Shown here piece by piece: positions 63,375 through 64,000 of a stretch of DNA of 64,000 nt (position 1 is the first letter of the stretch; every line of letters begins with the position of its first letter). The DNA comes from an uncultured Flavobacteriales bacterium (GTDB taxonomy: Bacteria; Bacteroidota; Bacteroidia; Flavobacteriales_D; Parvicellaceae). The stretch is from positions 325,573 through 389,572 of the forward strand of contig CALSRM010000002.1 in NCBI GenBank assembly GCA_943788755.1, written 5' to 3'. Under the pieces are notes generated by a model. That model was given only the letters and a program-made list of their open reading frames with translations, did no database searches and was not told the origin of the DNA. A program made the position numbers and the translations under genes.

Positions 63375-64000
63375 TTAGTTTTTAACAAATGACGCCTGCG
63401 TTTTAGAATTATCTGAATTTATCACCACAAAATAGATCCCATTTTCCAGTGAAGAAATATCTATCTGAGATCCATCATAACCTTTTATCATCAGGCTCCC
63501 TATTGAATTGTAAATTGAATATGCATAAGATTCAGGAGCATTTTTAATAGTAATACTATTTGTTGCTGGATTTGGATAAATTTTAAAATCTAATGACAAC
63601 TCAAAAATATCGTTTGAACCACTACAGTCGGCACATGTATTATATGTGTTAACTATCGAAGAACCATCAGATAATTGCCATAGCCTATTTGCATAAGAAG
63701 AATAATCTGTTATTGGCGCACAATTGGCTCCATCAATCATTTCTTGAATCAAATTTTCTTCAACGCCATCTACCACTATTCTGTATTCCAATGAATCAGT
63801 TGGCGCAGGAGAATAAGTAAATGTCCATGTTCCATCACCATTGCTTATACCTTCTTTTGCATTATTCCAATCCCAGTTAGGAGGACGTAAAATTTTCACA
63901 GTTGATACTCCAACCGTATCACAAATTTCAGTCGTAATTGAAATATCAGGATAACTACATGGAACACATCGGTTGTAAATCGCATCAATAGATAAAGAGT
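63375..64000 (-). CDS. Secreted T9SS protein, C-terminal part (start outside window)
   Basis: The frame is open from the window edge (209 codons incl. stop). A beta-sandwich module with NGDGTWTFTYSPAPTDSLEY, RIVVDGVEENLIQEM and ITDYSSYANRLWQL lies at the visible N-terminal end, a repeat type seen in carbohydrate-active secreted proteins; the preceding ICDTVGVSTVKILRPP suggests further modules outside the window. The C-terminus is a T9SS sorting domain (DFKIYPNPATNSITIKNAPE, LENGIYFVVINSDN). Likely a glycan-binding or -degrading protein by its place beside GH16. Confidence 0.8.
   Translation of the reverse strand, partial: SLSIDAIYNRCVPCSYPDISITTEICDTVGVSTVKILRPPNWDWNNAKEGISNGDGTWTFTYSPAPTDSLEYRIVVDGVEENLIQEMIDGANCAPITDYSSYANRLWQLSDGSSIVNTYNTCADCSGSNDIFELSLDFKIYPNPATNSITIKNAPESYAYSIYNSIGSLMIKGYDGSQIDISSLENGIYFVVINSDNSKTQASFVKN

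Noticed and set aside
1..64000. CRISPR arrays, rRNA operons, prophage or insertion sequences
   Set aside because: I found no regularly spaced direct repeats, no rRNA, and no transposase or phage structural genes in the window.

Overview
The window comes from an AT-rich member of the Bacteroidota, most likely a Flavobacteriales-type organism, possibly aquatic. The evidence is type IX secretion (T9SS) C-terminal sorting domains on several secreted proteins, TonB-dependent receptors with an N-terminal carboxypeptidase-regulatory-like domain, promoters of the Bacteroidota type (TAnnTTTG at -7), a SiaB/SiaC pair next to a SpoIIE-type phosphatase remnant, and many small lipoproteins and secreted proteins of unknown role. 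I cannot name the genus.

Layout. 1-3.8 kb: the start of a TonB-dependent receptor with a small partner gene, then two genes broken by single-base indels. 4.1-7.8 kb: a GT2 glycosyltransferase, a decayed SpoIIE phosphatase fragment, an intergenic palindromic repeat, a YebC-family protein, a ZIP transporter and a methyltransferase. 8.1-10.6 kb: siaB-siaC, then cmk-truA. 10.7-21.5 kb: envelope proteins (two divergent PagL-like paralogues, a DUF2807 lipoprotein, a Ycf48-like lipoprotein), mazG, a DUF5060 glycoside-hydrolase-like gene, an FkbM methyltransferase, a thiolase and a GreA/GreB-like protein. 21.8-31.8 kb: recQ, a SIMPL-like protein, the large fused mutase icmF, a GIY-YIG nuclease gene bracketed by palindromic repeats, a DUF493 protein and a SulP transporter. 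32-43.8 kb: a secreted alpha/beta hydrolase, a second TonB-dependent receptor, an intact membrane SpoIIE phosphatase, peroxiredoxin, an MBL-fold hydrolase, pdxH and a GT2. 43.9-58.9 kb: a fatty-acid desaturase, an MsbA-like ABC exporter, a radical SAM protein beside a TraB/GumN protein, DUF1573 proteins, a thioredoxin-like protein, an FtsX-type ABC pair, a T9SS cargo, a DUF4139 protein, a VTT-domain protein, clpS and an M48 peptidase. 59-62.2 kb: tRNA-Arg(ACG) with a 17-bp copy of its 3' end about 180 bp downstream, followed by five unrecognised genes (probable accessory region). 62.3-64 kb: a GH16 glucanase and the end of another T9SS protein.

Two patterns stand out. First, a 61-nt palindromic arm occurs five times in two mirror forms. 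Near-identical direct copies (60 of 61 bases) flank a single GIY-YIG nuclease gene, which looks like an enzyme-plus-repeat unit and is the best candidate here for an undescribed mobile system. Second, five genes carry seven frameshifts in total, and every one is repaired by adding or removing one base in a run of 3-5 identical bases. This points to homopolymer errors in the assembly rather than real gene decay.
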